64,000 nucleotides of DNA from positions 34,295 through 98,294 of the forward strand of contig JAJZXY010000006.1 in assembly GCA_021806165.1 (NCBI GenBank), written 5' to 3'. A program made the position numbers and the translations under genes. This document shows positions 44,612-56,436 of the stretch, in pieces. Source of the stretch: Thermoplasmata archaeon (GTDB taxonomy: Archaea; Thermoplasmatota; Thermoplasmata; Sysuiplasmatales; Sysuiplasmataceae). The notes beneath the pieces are model-generated. The model did not search any database. It worked only from the letters and a program-made list of their open reading frames with translations, and was not told where the DNA came from. Position 1 is the first letter of the stretch; every line of letters starts with the position of its first letter.

Positions 44612-46099
44612 ATGCCTTCTCCCGAGGGCGGAGAGGTTCAGGCAATCGGAAGGGCTCTGGCGGAGGAGCTGCCCTCGCAGCGCTGGTTCGGTGGCAAGGC
44701 GAGGAAGATATCGTTCCACCAAATCCTGGACTTCGGCGAGTGCACTGCGGGCGGCAGGAGATTCCTGCTGCCAATCATCCGGATCAGCTTTGAGGAGGGT
44801 GGCACGGAGGATTATTTCATACCGCTGAGGAGGCTGGAGGGGGATTACAGGGAATCAGGCGGCATCAGCGTTACACTTGATACCCCTGGAGGGTCTGCCA
44901 CGTATTCGGACGCGCTGCACGACATAGAATTCATCAGGCTGATATTCTCAATGCTTTCAGGCGGCGGGAGAATTGTGATGAACCACGGCGAAATCAGGGC
45001 CGAGCCAGCTGAAAGCTTCCACGGCAGTCTTTCCGCCGCCCCGTCCATGTCGAAGGTGGTCTCCTCGGAGCAGAGCAACACCTCCGTGATATTGGATGGA
45101 AGGACGATATACAAGAGCTACAGGAGGCTGGAGAGCGGGGAAAATCCGGACTATGAGGTAGCTGCCGTCCTGACTTCCCGCACGCAATTCCGCTCAATTC
45201 CAGCTCCTCTTGGAAAACTCGCCTATCATGGCCAGTCCACCTCCCTTCTCGGCTCGCTCAGCGTCTTCATCCAGAACGAGGGGGACTGCTGGAGCTATGT
45301 CACAGGCATGCTCTCCGACCACTTTCTCGGAGGCAACGCGCCCCCGGGTGATTTCATTGAAAAGCTCGGACTCACAACTTCTGCAATGCACAACGCCCTC
45401 TCCTCAGTCGGCGGCATAGACGGCTTTGCGCCGCTGCCCATAGCTGAAGAGGATGTGCTCAGGTGGAAGGGGGACTACAGGGAACTCCTCGCGGGAGCGC
45501 TCCTTTCGCTGGAGAGGCACATGCCCGACCTGGGACGCAGCGCTGCCGAAGTGGGCCAGGCCGTGATGGAAAGGAGGCGAAGGCTGTTTGATGCAGGCGC
45601 CGGGGCAGGCAACCTTCTGGGCAGGGGAATACACAGGATAAGGATACACGGCGACTATCACCTCGGCCAGGTTCTCAAGTCGGGAAGCGAGCTGTATGTC
45701 ATAGATTTCGAAGGGGAACCCATGAGGCCTCTGGAATACAGGAGGAGCCCCCACTGCGCCCTCAGGGATGTGAGCGGAATGCTGCGCTCACTCGACTATG
45801 CATCTGCTTTTGCCGCAAGGAAGTCCGGGACGGGGGGAGGTGCAGCAGAGAAGTGGAGTGCGGACGCATCTTCACTGTTCCTGGAATCCTACTGGAAGGG
45901 GTACAGCCCGTCGTCAGAGTATCTGCCGGCAGACTTCGGCGAAATGAAGGAGGCGCTAAGGTTCTTCACTATTGAAAAGGCCGTCTATGAGCTGAACTAC
46001 GAACTCAACAACAGACCGGAGTGGGTCGAAATACCCCTCAATGCACTTGCCAGACTGTCCGGAGCGGCCGCACAAACAATAAATAAGGACAGGATCTGA
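44612..46099 (+). CDS. mak: Maltokinase
   Basis: 495 residues of the maltokinase (Pep2) branch of the aminoglycoside-phosphotransferase-like kinases. LPSQRWFGGKARK lies near residue 20, RIHGDYHLGQVL holds the catalytic loop (His346, Asp348), and VIDFEGEPMRPLEYR holds the metal-binding Asp. It phosphorylates maltose to maltose-1-phosphate with ATP, the step that drives trehalose carbon into glucan. The ATG follows the treS stop directly, with a GAGGTGG-like sequence inside the treS end. Confidence 0.95.
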   Translation: MPSPEGGEVQAIGRALAEELPSQRWFGGKARKISFHQILDFGECTAGGRRFLLPIIRISFEEGGTEDYFIPLRRLEGDYRESGGISVTLDTPGGSATYSDALHDIEFIRLIFSMLSGGGRIVMNHGEIRAEPAESFHGSLSAAPSMSKVVSSEQSNTSVILDGRTIYKSYRRLESGENPDYEVAAVLTSRTQFRSIPAPLGKLAYHGQSTSLLGSLSVFIQNEGDCWSYVTGMLSDHFLGGNAPPGDFIEKLGLTTSAMHNALSSVGGIDGFAPLPIAEEDVLRWKGDYRELLAGALLSLERHMPDLGRSAAEVGQAVMERRRRLFDAGAGAGNLLGRGIHRIRIHGDYHLGQVLKSGSELYVIDFEGEPMRPLEYRRSPHCALRDVSGMLRSLDYASAFAARKSGTGGGAAEKWSADASSLFLESYWKGYSPSSEYLPADFGEMKEALRFFTIEKAVYELNYELNNRPEWVEIPLNALARLSGAAAQTINKDRI

Positions 46100-46108
46100 A
46101 TCGGGGAT

Positions 46109-48231
<2,123 letters not shown>

Positions 48232-48259
<28 letters not shown>

Positions 48260-50007
48260 GGATGAAGTGTGAACCGCCCTCCGCCCGGTGCTGAGTATGC
48301 GCCGCCATATTCAGCCGATTCCGAGTGGAACACAAGTGCTGTATCTTCCCCAGCATCAATACGTCTCTCCCCCCCGCAGAGCGAGATGAATACCTTCATC
48401 CCCGATCCGTACGCCAGTTCTCCGACACCATCTGCCTGAACGAACGAATGCCTTCCGGGCTGCGTGGTGATGTATCTCCTCCTCAGGGAAGTGAGCTTCC
48501 TGTACATTGCCCTGCTCTTCTCAGACCCCTCATCCTCATTCCATCGCAGCTTCGATGCCATGAAAGTTTCAGCGCTCACCGGGTCCGGTGTATCGGTCCA
48601 TCCGAAGCGCTCAAACTCCCTCCTTCTCCCCTCCCTCACCCTCCTGGCGAATTCCGTGTCATCCGTGTCGATGAAAAAAAGGAACGGGGCGGTCTCGCCG
48701 TACTCCTCGCCCTGGAACAGCATCGGTGTGAAGGGGGAGAGCAGAAGAAGCGAGGCCGCAAACCTAACCTTCCCCCTGTCTGCCAGCGCCGTCAGCCTCT
48801 CGCCGAATGCCCTGTTGCCAATCTGGTCGTGGTTCTGCACGCACGCGACCAGCTTCATGAAAGGAAGGTCCCCCCACGGGGCACCCCTCCTCCTGGAAAG
48901 GTTGGCGGAATATTTCCCGTCATATACGAATCCATTGAGTAGGGATGATGCGATATCCGCGGCGCCGCTGTAATCGGAGTAGTAACCAGCGTTTTCGCCC
49001 GTTATGTACGTGTGGACTGAATGATGGAAATCATCATTCCACTGCGCATCGAGACCGTAGCCGCACTCCCCCCTTCCCCTGACCACCATGCTGTCGTTGA
49101 GGTCGCTTTCCGCAATGAGGTATATTTTCCTCCCGCTTGCAGCCGAGAATGAAGCTACCCGCCTAGACATTTCGGAGAGGAGATGTTCAGGAGATGTGTC
49201 CAGGATGCCGTGAATGGCATCAAGCCTGAGTGCGTCGAACCTGAACTCATCGACCCAGTATAGCGCATTCCTTATCACATGCTCCCTGACAGGATCGCAC
49301 ATTTCGCCATCATAATTGAGCCCGGCTCCCCAGGGTGTCGAGTGCCTTCTGCTGAGGAATGGACCGAATTCGCTGAGGAATCCTCCCGCGGGGCCTATGT
49401 GGTTGTAGACAACGTCGAGTATGGCTGCCATGCCTGCAGCATGTATGTTGTCCACCAGGTGCTTGAGATCATCCGGATTTCCGTAGCTGTTATGCGGGGC
49501 GTAGAGGAGCACGCCGTCATACCCCCAGTTCCTGGCGCCGTGGAACTGTGCCACGGGCATAAGCTCTATTGCAGTGATGCCTGTGGAAGCAACAGACTCG
49601 AGCTTCTCCACTGCGCTGTCGAATGTACCTCCGGGGGTGAATGTGCCGGTGTGCACCTCCTCTATTACAAATTCTCCCAGTTCAATCCCCTTCCAGCCTG
49701 CCTGCCCCCAGCTGTAGCTGTCCCTGTCCGTTATCTCTGAAAGTCCGCTGATGCCTTCCGGCTGGTATCTGGACGCCGGGTCCGGATAGGGCCCCTTTCC
49801 GTCCAGGATAAAGCAGTACCTCTCACCCGCATCCAGGGGCGTGTCAAGCCTCCAGAATCCAAGCTCCTCGCCCGTCATCTCCAGCTCCCTCCCGTCGCCC
49901 AGCCTGACTGAAACCTTCCTCTTCCCGGGCGCCCAAACCCTGAGCTCTGTGCCTCCCGCAGTCTGGGAGGGTCCGAAGGCGAACCTGTCCCCCTCAATCC
50001 TGCCCAT
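48232..50007 (-). CDS. treZ: Maltooligosyltrehalose trehalohydrolase
   Basis: 591 residues from ATG 50007, which has GGAGGG upstream; longer in-frame starts lie inside treY. CBM48-like N-terminus (TELRVWAPGKRKVSV), GH13_10 barrel with nucleophile Asp263 in LRLDAIHG, acid/base Glu300 in LIAESDLND and the VQNHDQIGNRAFGERL block. It releases trehalose from maltooligosyltrehalose made by TreY. The start overlaps the treY end by 14 bp, giving translational coupling. Confidence 0.95.
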
Positions 50008-52633
50008 CGGATTGCGCCCTCCTTTGCCCTGTCGCAACCCCCACCGGAAAGCAGTCAAGCAGATCGGCTGCGCGCAGGACAGGCATGTCAACCCGGTGCG
50101 TTGCAGCCAGATGCCTGCCCGTTATGCTGTTGGTGAATGAAGCGGGTGAGTCTGAAGGAAGCAGCACATTTGTACCCTCCCAGCTATTTCCCCAGATGTC
50201 CCCGGCCCGATCTGCCGCAATCCCTGCTGTCAGCCTTGGAACGGCTGCCACAAGCCATCTCACGTCGCATACACGTGCAAACGCTATCAGATGATTTGAT
50301 AGAGGTCCGCTGACCTGAAGCGGAATGTATGCGCCTTCGAGGAAGAGCTGCGGATCCTCCCTGCGCATATGGAGCAGCAACCTTGTCAGGAACATCTTGA
50401 CCAATCCCTCATCCTTCCCGGACTGCATTTCGCTGACAAATGCAGGATCCATTCCACGATCCTCGATATGCTTCAGCATCACCGAGAGTTTTTCAAAGTC
50501 GATGCTCCTCCTGTTGTCCGGATCGGTCATTCCCAGATTCCACACCTCGGATCCCTGATATGTATCAGGTATGCCCGGGCACAACATCTTGAGTGTCAGG
50601 AGTGAAAGCGAATTCAGGGATCCATGGAAAATGATCTCAGGAAGGAATTTGTCAAAGGACTCTGCAAATGATCTGTTGCTGCCATCCAGCAGGGAATCAA
50701 GGAAAAGGATACATCCATTCTCCCACTCTTCGCAGGGCTCTTCCCAGCAGCTGTTCAGGGATGCCTCCCTGAGAGCCTTTATAATCTGCCTCTCTGCACG
50801 CTTCCTGTAGCCTGCGCTTCCCCTGCCGCCGGCCGGGCATGTGCCTGCAAGCAGCTGGTACATGTAGTATTCCTCCGCAGGCGAGGGGCACGTCTTCCCT
50901 CCCACATTCGTCCTGAACCCATCCCCCTCCCTGAACCAGGCAATCACCATCTCGCCCCACTTTCCGTGGATTTCGGAGAGGTAATGCATCCTGGCTCTCG
51001 CATCCTCCCCGTACTTGGTGTCGTGCGTGGAGGTGCAGTTCATCGACAGGGGAAAACGGCGGGCGCGGTTTGCAATGAATGAATGGAATGCATCTGCATC
51101 GCTGCCGAAACATGCAGGATCGGAACCCACCTCATTCAGTGGAATAAACCTGGCATATCTGAAGAATATGCTGTCCTCGAGCGATTTGGCAGCAATTGCA
51201 GGGGAAAGCTGCTGAAGCCTGACAAGGCAGCTCCTGGCTCCTGCATCAGTCGCTGCATCGTCAATCAGCCTTGAAAGGGCAGCGTTCTCCCTTTCAAGCC
51301 AAGGCAGCCTCGCCCCCGACCTCGAAACAGCCTCCTTCAGAATAGAGCGGTCCTTCGGGGAAGCTGCGCCCTCCGTGACGTACGTCCTGTATATGCGGAG
51401 ACTGGATAGGAGGCCACCGATTGCGGCGCGCATGCGCCCTGCCGTGACGTCCGAACCGTACTCCTTTCCGCGGATACACTGAAGGAAGCGCTGCGTCAGG
51501 TTGTCGATGTCACCCGCGAAGAGCCTGCCGATAACCTCTTCCCGTGCTTCTGTGCGCATCTCCTCAGTCAGGACAGCGCCGCCGGCGAATGTCGAGTAAA
51601 TCCGTGTCATAGCCTCCTCTGCCCCCCTGTCCACGAAGAGAAGTGCGGATGCATTGAGGAAATCGTAGCCTGTCGTTCCCTCGACTGGCCAGGCCGGCTC
51701 CAGCTCTTCATCCGCCGAGAGTATCTTCTCAACCACGACATATGCCCCTTCTGCTATTTTCCTCAGCCTGTGCAGGTACTCCAGCGGATCTGCTAGCCCG
51801 TCTATATGATCAACCCTGACCCCGTCTATCGTGCCGTCCTCTATCCAGCGCCTTACAAGCGCATGCGTCTCCTCGAAAACAGAGGGGTCCTCCATCCTCA
51901 GGCCTATGAGTCCGTTTACGGCGAAGAACCGCCTGTAGTTGATCTCCTCGGACGCGCTCCTCCAGTTGCGCAGCAGGTAGTTCTGGTCAGAGATTATTCT
52001 GTTCAGCCTCCCTCTGTCGGCATTTATGCTCTTCGCCGCCTCCCTGAGCGCCTCTTCGCCGCCTCCCTCTGCAGCGGAAACTATTTCAGAGATGCTTTCC
52101 GGGCATATCGGGAACTTCATTCCGGCGCACTCCAGGCATGGTTCTCCCTCTAACGCTATTCTGATCAATCCACCAGTAAGGCAATCAATGTAGTCACGTT
52201 CCAGGAATGGCGCAAGAACCCTGCCGCGTAGTGCAGGCAGGTGGTGATTCCAGTCGATGTCGAACATGAATGCAAATCTGGACGACCGCCCATGTTTCAG
52301 TACATCATAAATGAACCTGTTCTCAGTATGGTATGCCATGTGGTTGGGGACAATTCCCTGCAGCCATCCGAGCCCCTCGGCATGCACTTTTTCCATAAGG
52401 CCACTAAACGCCTCCTCGGAGCCGAACTCGCCCCTCACCGAACCGGCATCCGTTACGTCGTAGCCATGCCCGCTGCCCGTCCTTGCCTCGAAGATGGGCG
52501 ATGAGTAAATTGTGGATATGCCAAGCCTGCGGAGATATGGGGCAACCTTCTCGGCCTCCCTGAAAGTGAAATCGGGACTGAACTGCAGCCTGTAGGTTGA
52601 TATCACCCTTCTTCCGTTCACCCTGGAAGGCAT
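49994..52633 (-). CDS. treY: Maltooligosyltrehalose synthase
   Basis: 879 residues from ATG 52633 (MPSRVNGRRV), with GGGAGGG upstream; the frame is open to 52732, but that would run into the divergent promoter region. GH13_26: STYRLQFSPDFTF at the start, SSPIFEARTGSGHGYDV, nucleophile Asp275 in GVRVDHIDGL, acid/base Glu302 in VVVEKILS, and CTSTHDTKYGEDARAR. It converts the reducing end of a maltooligosaccharide into an alpha,alpha-1,1 linkage. Somewhat longer than the ~720-residue Sulfolobus enzyme, close to bacterial forms. Confidence 0.95.
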   Translation of the reverse strand: MPSRVNGRRVISTYRLQFSPDFTFREAEKVAPYLRRLGISTIYSSPIFEARTGSGHGYDVTDAGSVRGEFGSEEAFSGLMEKVHAEGLGWLQGIVPNHMAYHTENRFIYDVLKHGRSSRFAFMFDIDWNHHLPALRGRVLAPFLERDYIDCLTGGLIRIALEGEPCLECAGMKFPICPESISEIVSAAEGGGEEALREAAKSINADRGRLNRIISDQNYLLRNWRSASEEINYRRFFAVNGLIGLRMEDPSVFEETHALVRRWIEDGTIDGVRVDHIDGLADPLEYLHRLRKIAEGAYVVVEKILSADEELEPAWPVEGTTGYDFLNASALLFVDRGAEEAMTRIYSTFAGGAVLTEEMRTEAREEVIGRLFAGDIDNLTQRFLQCIRGKEYGSDVTAGRMRAAIGGLLSSLRIYRTYVTEGAASPKDRSILKEAVSRSGARLPWLERENAALSRLIDDAATDAGARSCLVRLQQLSPAIAAKSLEDSIFFRYARFIPLNEVGSDPACFGSDADAFHSFIANRARRFPLSMNCTSTHDTKYGEDARARMHYLSEIHGKWGEMVIAWFREGDGFRTNVGGKTCPSPAEEYYMYQLLAGTCPAGGRGSAGYRKRAERQIIKALREASLNSCWEEPCEEWENGCILFLDSLLDGSNRSFAESFDKFLPEIIFHGSLNSLSLLTLKMLCPGIPDTYQGSEVWNLGMTDPDNRRSIDFEKLSVMLKHIEDRGMDPAFVSEMQSGKDEGLVKMFLTRLLLHMRREDPQLFLEGAYIPLQVSGPLSNHLIAFARVCDVRWLVAAVPRLTAGIAADRAGDIWGNSWEGTNVLLPSDSPASFTNSITGRHLAATHRVDMPVLRAADLLDCFPVGVATGQRRAQSDGQD

Positions 52634-52756
52634 CGCTCGTAATCCCTCCCGCAGTACATGCAGAATGTTATTGCTCCGCTGTTTAATAGATTTCAGGTGC
52701 TTCCGTCCGAAATACTGAACTATGAGCGCCACTTTGCAGTAGGTGGTTGTCTATTG

Positions 52757-54148
52757 ATGGGCATTGTTTCAGATCTCGAATCGATACTCCCTGGAGGGGT
52801 GCTTTCCGCCAGGGAGGAATTGATACCGTACAGCAGGGACGCATCACACTACGACGGTGAGCTTCCTGCAGCCGTGGTTCTCCCACGCACCTCTGGAGAG
52901 GTTTCTGCAGTCCTGAAGTACTGCAGCGGGAAGGGTATCCCAGTGGTGGCGAGGGGCGGTGGAACCTCCCTCACAGGCGCATCAATCCCCGTGCCCGGTG
53001 CCGTCGTCATGAGCCTCATGCGCATGGACAGGGTAATGTCGGTGAGCGTCGAGGACCGGGTTGCCGAGGTGCAGGCCGGTGTGCGCATCGACGCGCTCAA
53101 CAGGCGACTTGCCGGCCTGGGACAGATGTTCCCTCCTGATCCGGGGAGCTCAATTGCGGCAACCGTCGGAGGCATCATCAACACGAATGCAGGCGGCCTG
53201 AGGTGCGTCAGGTACGGAACTACGAAGGACTGGATTCTCGGGGTGGAGGCAGTTCTCATGGACGGCACGGTGCTGCAGTTTGGCAACAGGACGCTGAAGT
53301 CAAGGATAGGCTATGACCTGACATCGCTGCTGGTGGGAAGCGAGGGCACGCTCGCGGTCGTCACAAGGGCATATGTCAAGATTGTTTCAAAGCCGCAGGC
53401 TGTTGCCAGGCTCCTTGCCTATTTCAGCGATATAGAATCTCTGGGAAGGGCGGTTGCAGACGTCAAAGCTGCAGGTATGGAGCCGCTGATTGCGGAATAT
53501 CTCGACGGCATGACGATGAAGGCTGTGGAATCTACCGGAACTTACAAATTCGCAGTTTGCGCACCATACGTTCTTCTGCTTGACCTGGATGGACCGGAGG
53601 AGGCACTGTCAAGATACGTTCAGGAGGCTTCTTCTCTCCTCAGGAGGAGCGGTGCAACTGAAATCAGCTCAACCACGGACAGGGCAGAGCTGGATACACT
53701 CTATACTGCCCGAAAGGGGGCCTATTCCTCGCTGCTCAAGCTGCGCAGGAGCGAGAGGGATGTCGTGCTGATTGGCGATATTGTGGTTCCTCCCTCGACG
53801 CTTCCCGCCGTGCTCAGGAGCATCAACTCCATCGTGGAAAGTGAAGGTATCAGGGTTGCACTCTTCGGTCATATTGGTGATGGAAACATTCACGCCAACA
53901 TATTCTTCGACCAGGGGGACAGCTCTGAGAGGGCACGCGTTGAGCATTTCCATTCTTCTATTGCGAGGGTGGCACTGGAGCACGGAGGCAGCGTCTCGGC
54001 CGAACACGGGATCGGTCTGGAGAAGATGGAACTGCTCAGGGAGGAGTACCGGTACAGGCGATCTGAGAAGGCGCTGGAGCTGATGAAGGGCATAAAGAGT
54101 GTATTCGATCCCAAGGGACTTCTCAATCCGGGGAAGGTACTTCATTGA
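52757..54148 (+). CDS. glcD: FAD-linked oxidase, GlcD/D-lactate dehydrogenase type
   Basis: 463 residues from ATG 52757 (AGGTGG 10 nt upstream); an open extension to 52658 runs into the treY leader and lacks family similarity. PP-loop FAD domain: VARGGGTSLTGASIPV, PDPGSSIAATVGGIINTNAGG. C-terminal cap has FGHIGDGNIHANIFF and AEHGIGLEK. It oxidises a 2-hydroxy acid such as glycolate or D-lactate. The stop overlaps the next start (TTGA), coupling it to the Fe-S subunit. Substrate is not determined by sequence. Confidence 0.9.
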   Translation: MGIVSDLESILPGGVLSAREELIPYSRDASHYDGELPAAVVLPRTSGEVSAVLKYCSGKGIPVVARGGGTSLTGASIPVPGAVVMSLMRMDRVMSVSVEDRVAEVQAGVRIDALNRRLAGLGQMFPPDPGSSIAATVGGIINTNAGGLRCVRYGTTKDWILGVEAVLMDGTVLQFGNRTLKSRIGYDLTSLLVGSEGTLAVVTRAYVKIVSKPQAVARLLAYFSDIESLGRAVADVKAAGMEPLIAEYLDGMTMKAVESTGTYKFAVCAPYVLLLDLDGPEEALSRYVQEASSLLRRSGATEISSTTDRAELDTLYTARKGAYSSLLKLRRSERDVVLIGDIVVPPSTLPAVLRSINSIVESEGIRVALFGHIGDGNIHANIFFDQGDSSERARVEHFHSSIARVALEHGGSVSAEHGIGLEKMELLREEYRYRRSEKALELMKGIKSVFDPKGLLNPGKVLH

Positions 54149-55368
54149 CCTCGACCGCTGATAACCTCCGGGCGGAGGCCGGAAAGTGCATAAACTGCGG
54201 CTTCTGTGAGGCAGTCTGCCCGACTCTGCCTTCCTCCGGCTACGACAGCTCCAAGGGTGCAAGAGGGAGGGTGATGCTGGGGAAGGAGCTGCTTTCAATG
54301 CTCAGTCTGGGAGAGGATATCTCGGCCCTTTCCGATCCCTTCTTCTCCTGCCTCGACTGCTATGCATGCGCCCAGGTCTGCCCCGCGGGCGTCAATGCTG
54401 GAAAGGTCTCCCACCTGGCCAGGGAGATCCTGGTGGAAAAGGGCAGGGGCGTACCTGACCTGGCACGCCTTGTTGAGAGGAGCATAATGCGCTACAACTC
54501 GGTACTTCCGCTCGGAAGGAGGGCGGGGCGCTGGGCCGAGGGACTTTCCATCCCTGATTCGGGGGATACGCTGCTGTATACAGGGCAGATGTATCAGCTC
54601 ATGTCGTACAGCAGTGCACTGAATGAATTTCTTGGCCGCAGGGGGGATTCATCGCGCAGGTTCATCGCCGGGCTGGCATTGCGGCTGCCATGGCTAATGC
54701 ATGGCGCCCTCTTGCTCAACAGGAGAGCGATGGCAAGGGAGATGGACGGCCATCTCCGGAACATTGCGGCCCTGCTGAGGAGTGCCGGGGTGAACTTCTT
54801 CTATCTGGGCGGCGACGAGCCCTATCCGGGCACGCTCCTGCATGATATGGGCTTTTCGAGCTCAATGAGGGAGTATGCGGTCCGGGTGGCAGGCATATTC
54901 AGGTCCCGCGGGGTAAGGAGGGTGGTCACGGTGGACCCGCACACACACGACATGCTGTGCAATGTCTATCCATCAATTGTCGACGGCTTCGATATCGAGG
55001 TTGTGCACTATACAGAGCTGCTTGGGGACCTGGAATTCGGCAACCGCGGGGAGAAGCTCGCGTTCCATGAACCATGCCATCTTGCCAGGCGGTTCGATGA
55101 CATGTCTGCCCCGCTTGCGCTTGCCAGGAAGGCTGCGGACATATCGCTCCCGGCTAGCTGCGGCAGGGGGACACACTGCTGCGGCGGGCCCGATGAGCTC
55201 CTGTACCCCGAAATCGGGAGGGGTGTCACCGCTGCACGCACTGGTCAGCTTGACGAAACGGGGGCGGGAACGACCCTCACAGCCTGCCCCGTTTGCCTCG
55301 TAAACCTCGGCAGGAACGGAAGGGTTGTTGACATCTCCGACCTTCTTGCCTCATCCCTCGGCGAATGA
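54145..55368 (+). CDS. glcF: Fe-S subunit with CCG domains, GlcF-like
   Basis: 407 residues. Two [4Fe-4S] ferredoxin motifs near the N-terminus (CINCGFCEAVCP at ~12-23 and CLDCYACAQVCP at ~69-80), then two CCG-type domains; the second has HEPCHLARRF and CCGGPDEL, with TACPVCLVNL at the end. It takes electrons from the flavin subunit to a quinone or other carrier, like GlcF or HdrB/D relatives. The TTG start at 54145 is inside the glcD stop overlap with GGAAGGT ~5 nt upstream. No membrane helix is seen. Confidence 0.9.
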   Translation: MTSTADNLRAEAGKCINCGFCEAVCPTLPSSGYDSSKGARGRVMLGKELLSMLSLGEDISALSDPFFSCLDCYACAQVCPAGVNAGKVSHLAREILVEKGRGVPDLARLVERSIMRYNSVLPLGRRAGRWAEGLSIPDSGDTLLYTGQMYQLMSYSSALNEFLGRRGDSSRRFIAGLALRLPWLMHGALLLNRRAMAREMDGHLRNIAALLRSAGVNFFYLGGDEPYPGTLLHDMGFSSSMREYAVRVAGIFRSRGVRRVVTVDPHTHDMLCNVYPSIVDGFDIEVVHYTELLGDLEFGNRGEKLAFHEPCHLARRFDDMSAPLALARKAADISLPASCGRGTHCCGGPDELLYPEIGRGVTAARTGQLDETGAGTTLTACPVCLVNLGRNGRVVDISDLLASSLGE

Positions 55369-55379
55369 ATCGAAACCCC

Positions 55380-55399
55380 CCGGGGCCACGTAGCCCCGG
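55380..55399 (+). terminator. GC-rich hairpin after glcF
   Basis: CCGGGGC (55380-55386), a six-base loop CACGTA, and GCCCCGG (55393-55399): a perfect 7-bp stem 11 bp after the glcF stop. No T-run follows, so it is not a classic intrinsic terminator; it could stabilise the message end or be chance. Confidence 0.3.
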
Positions 55400-55403
55400 A
55401 CTG

Positions 55404-55421
55404 TCGATTAAACTTATTAAT
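55404..55421 (+). promoter_or_regulatory. TATA-like region of the Ntn-hydrolase-like gene
   Basis: An AT-rich run (CGATTAAACTTATTAATG) centred ~40 bp before the ATG at 55454; a start site near 55436 would leave a short leader that still contains GGTGG, a plausible ribosome-binding site. Confidence 0.4.
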
Positions 55422-55453
55422 GAGTAGAAATTTCAAAAGTACGGTGGTCCCGT

Positions 55454-56395
55454 ATGGCTGAAGAAAATGCGACCGCAGCGGCAGAGGAGTATTACAGGCT
55501 GATCAACGCGGGCGGCAATCATTATGACATTGGACGAAAGATGACCGATGCATTTACAGACAAGCTGCACAAGAGGCTCAGCGAACCCATCGACAGCCTC
55601 AAGGCGCAGAATGCGGCCAGATCGGCTGAAGCGGTCTTTGAATTCCATCCGGTGCTGAAGGACGAGCTCCAGGGTATAGCCGAGGGCATATCCATCGAGA
55701 TAGAGGCAATGCTTGTCGAGGCCAACGACTATGGCGCGCCCCCTACACATTCGATGACTGTGGTGGCAAAGGAAGGAGATTCACTGCTCGTGGGACGGAG
55801 CTTTTCCGCCTCCCCTGCGACATATGTCAGGAACCTGCTAAGGCTGGACCCCAACGATTCATACGCATCACTTGGCAGGATGTCAGGCTACTTCGCTGGA
55901 ACGTGGGAGAGCTACGGTGTCTACGGCCAGTTTGTTTCGGCCGACATTTTGTCGGGAAACAAGGAACCGAGGGACGGTGTGGCCGCGTACATGGTACCGC
56001 GCATAATCACAGAGTCGTCAAAGAGCGTCGAGAGCGCTGTTGAGAAGCTCTCATCCCTAAAGCCGATGCATGAATCAAGCTATCTTCTCGCGGGGGCGGA
56101 GGGCACACATATTTTCACATTCCAGAACGGGAAGATGGAGCATGAGGAGATCGACACCTTGCCGCTCCTTCTCGTGGACGGAAGGAGGGTCGACTCTCCG
56201 GCGGTTGCAGGCGGCCTCGACGGCATAAAGGCTCTGCTGTCCGGCCATTCCGGCGGCGGCTGCCTTCACACGGCCGAGTTCGAAACGCTCTATGCAACAG
56301 TGGCTGACATGAAGGCCGAGGAGATAGCCTACACCAACGGCCCACCATGCAGCTCCCAGTTCAACTCAGTAGACTGGCCAGGGGGCTACGGGTAG
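55454..56395 (+). CDS. C45-like (acyl-CoA:6-APA acyltransferase-type) Ntn-hydrolase homologue without obvious nucleophile
   Basis: 313 residues. The layout resembles the C45/AAT family: an N-terminal helical part with HPVLKDELQGIAEGISIEIEAML, then the segment normally starting with the autocatalytic Cys and running to GR-N/S, here GAPPTHSMTVVAKEGDSLLVGRSFS, and later beta strands with GAEGTHIFTFQNGKMEH. The expected Cys (CTS-type) is missing; the only two Cys are near the C-terminus. It may be an inactive relative or use another residue. Substrate unknown. Its own promoter and GGTGG ribosome-binding site make it a separate unit. Confidence 0.6.
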   Translation: MAEENATAAAEEYYRLINAGGNHYDIGRKMTDAFTDKLHKRLSEPIDSLKAQNAARSAEAVFEFHPVLKDELQGIAEGISIEIEAMLVEANDYGAPPTHSMTVVAKEGDSLLVGRSFSASPATYVRNLLRLDPNDSYASLGRMSGYFAGTWESYGVYGQFVSADILSGNKEPRDGVAAYMVPRIITESSKSVESAVEKLSSLKPMHESSYLLAGAEGTHIFTFQNGKMEHEEIDTLPLLLVDGRRVDSPAVAGGLDGIKALLSGHSGGGCLHTAEFETLYATVADMKAEEIAYTNGPPCSSQFNSVDWPGGYG

Positions 56396-56436
56396 GGAAG
56401 AGTTCTTCTACCCTTCCACCCAATTAGCACCCGAAG

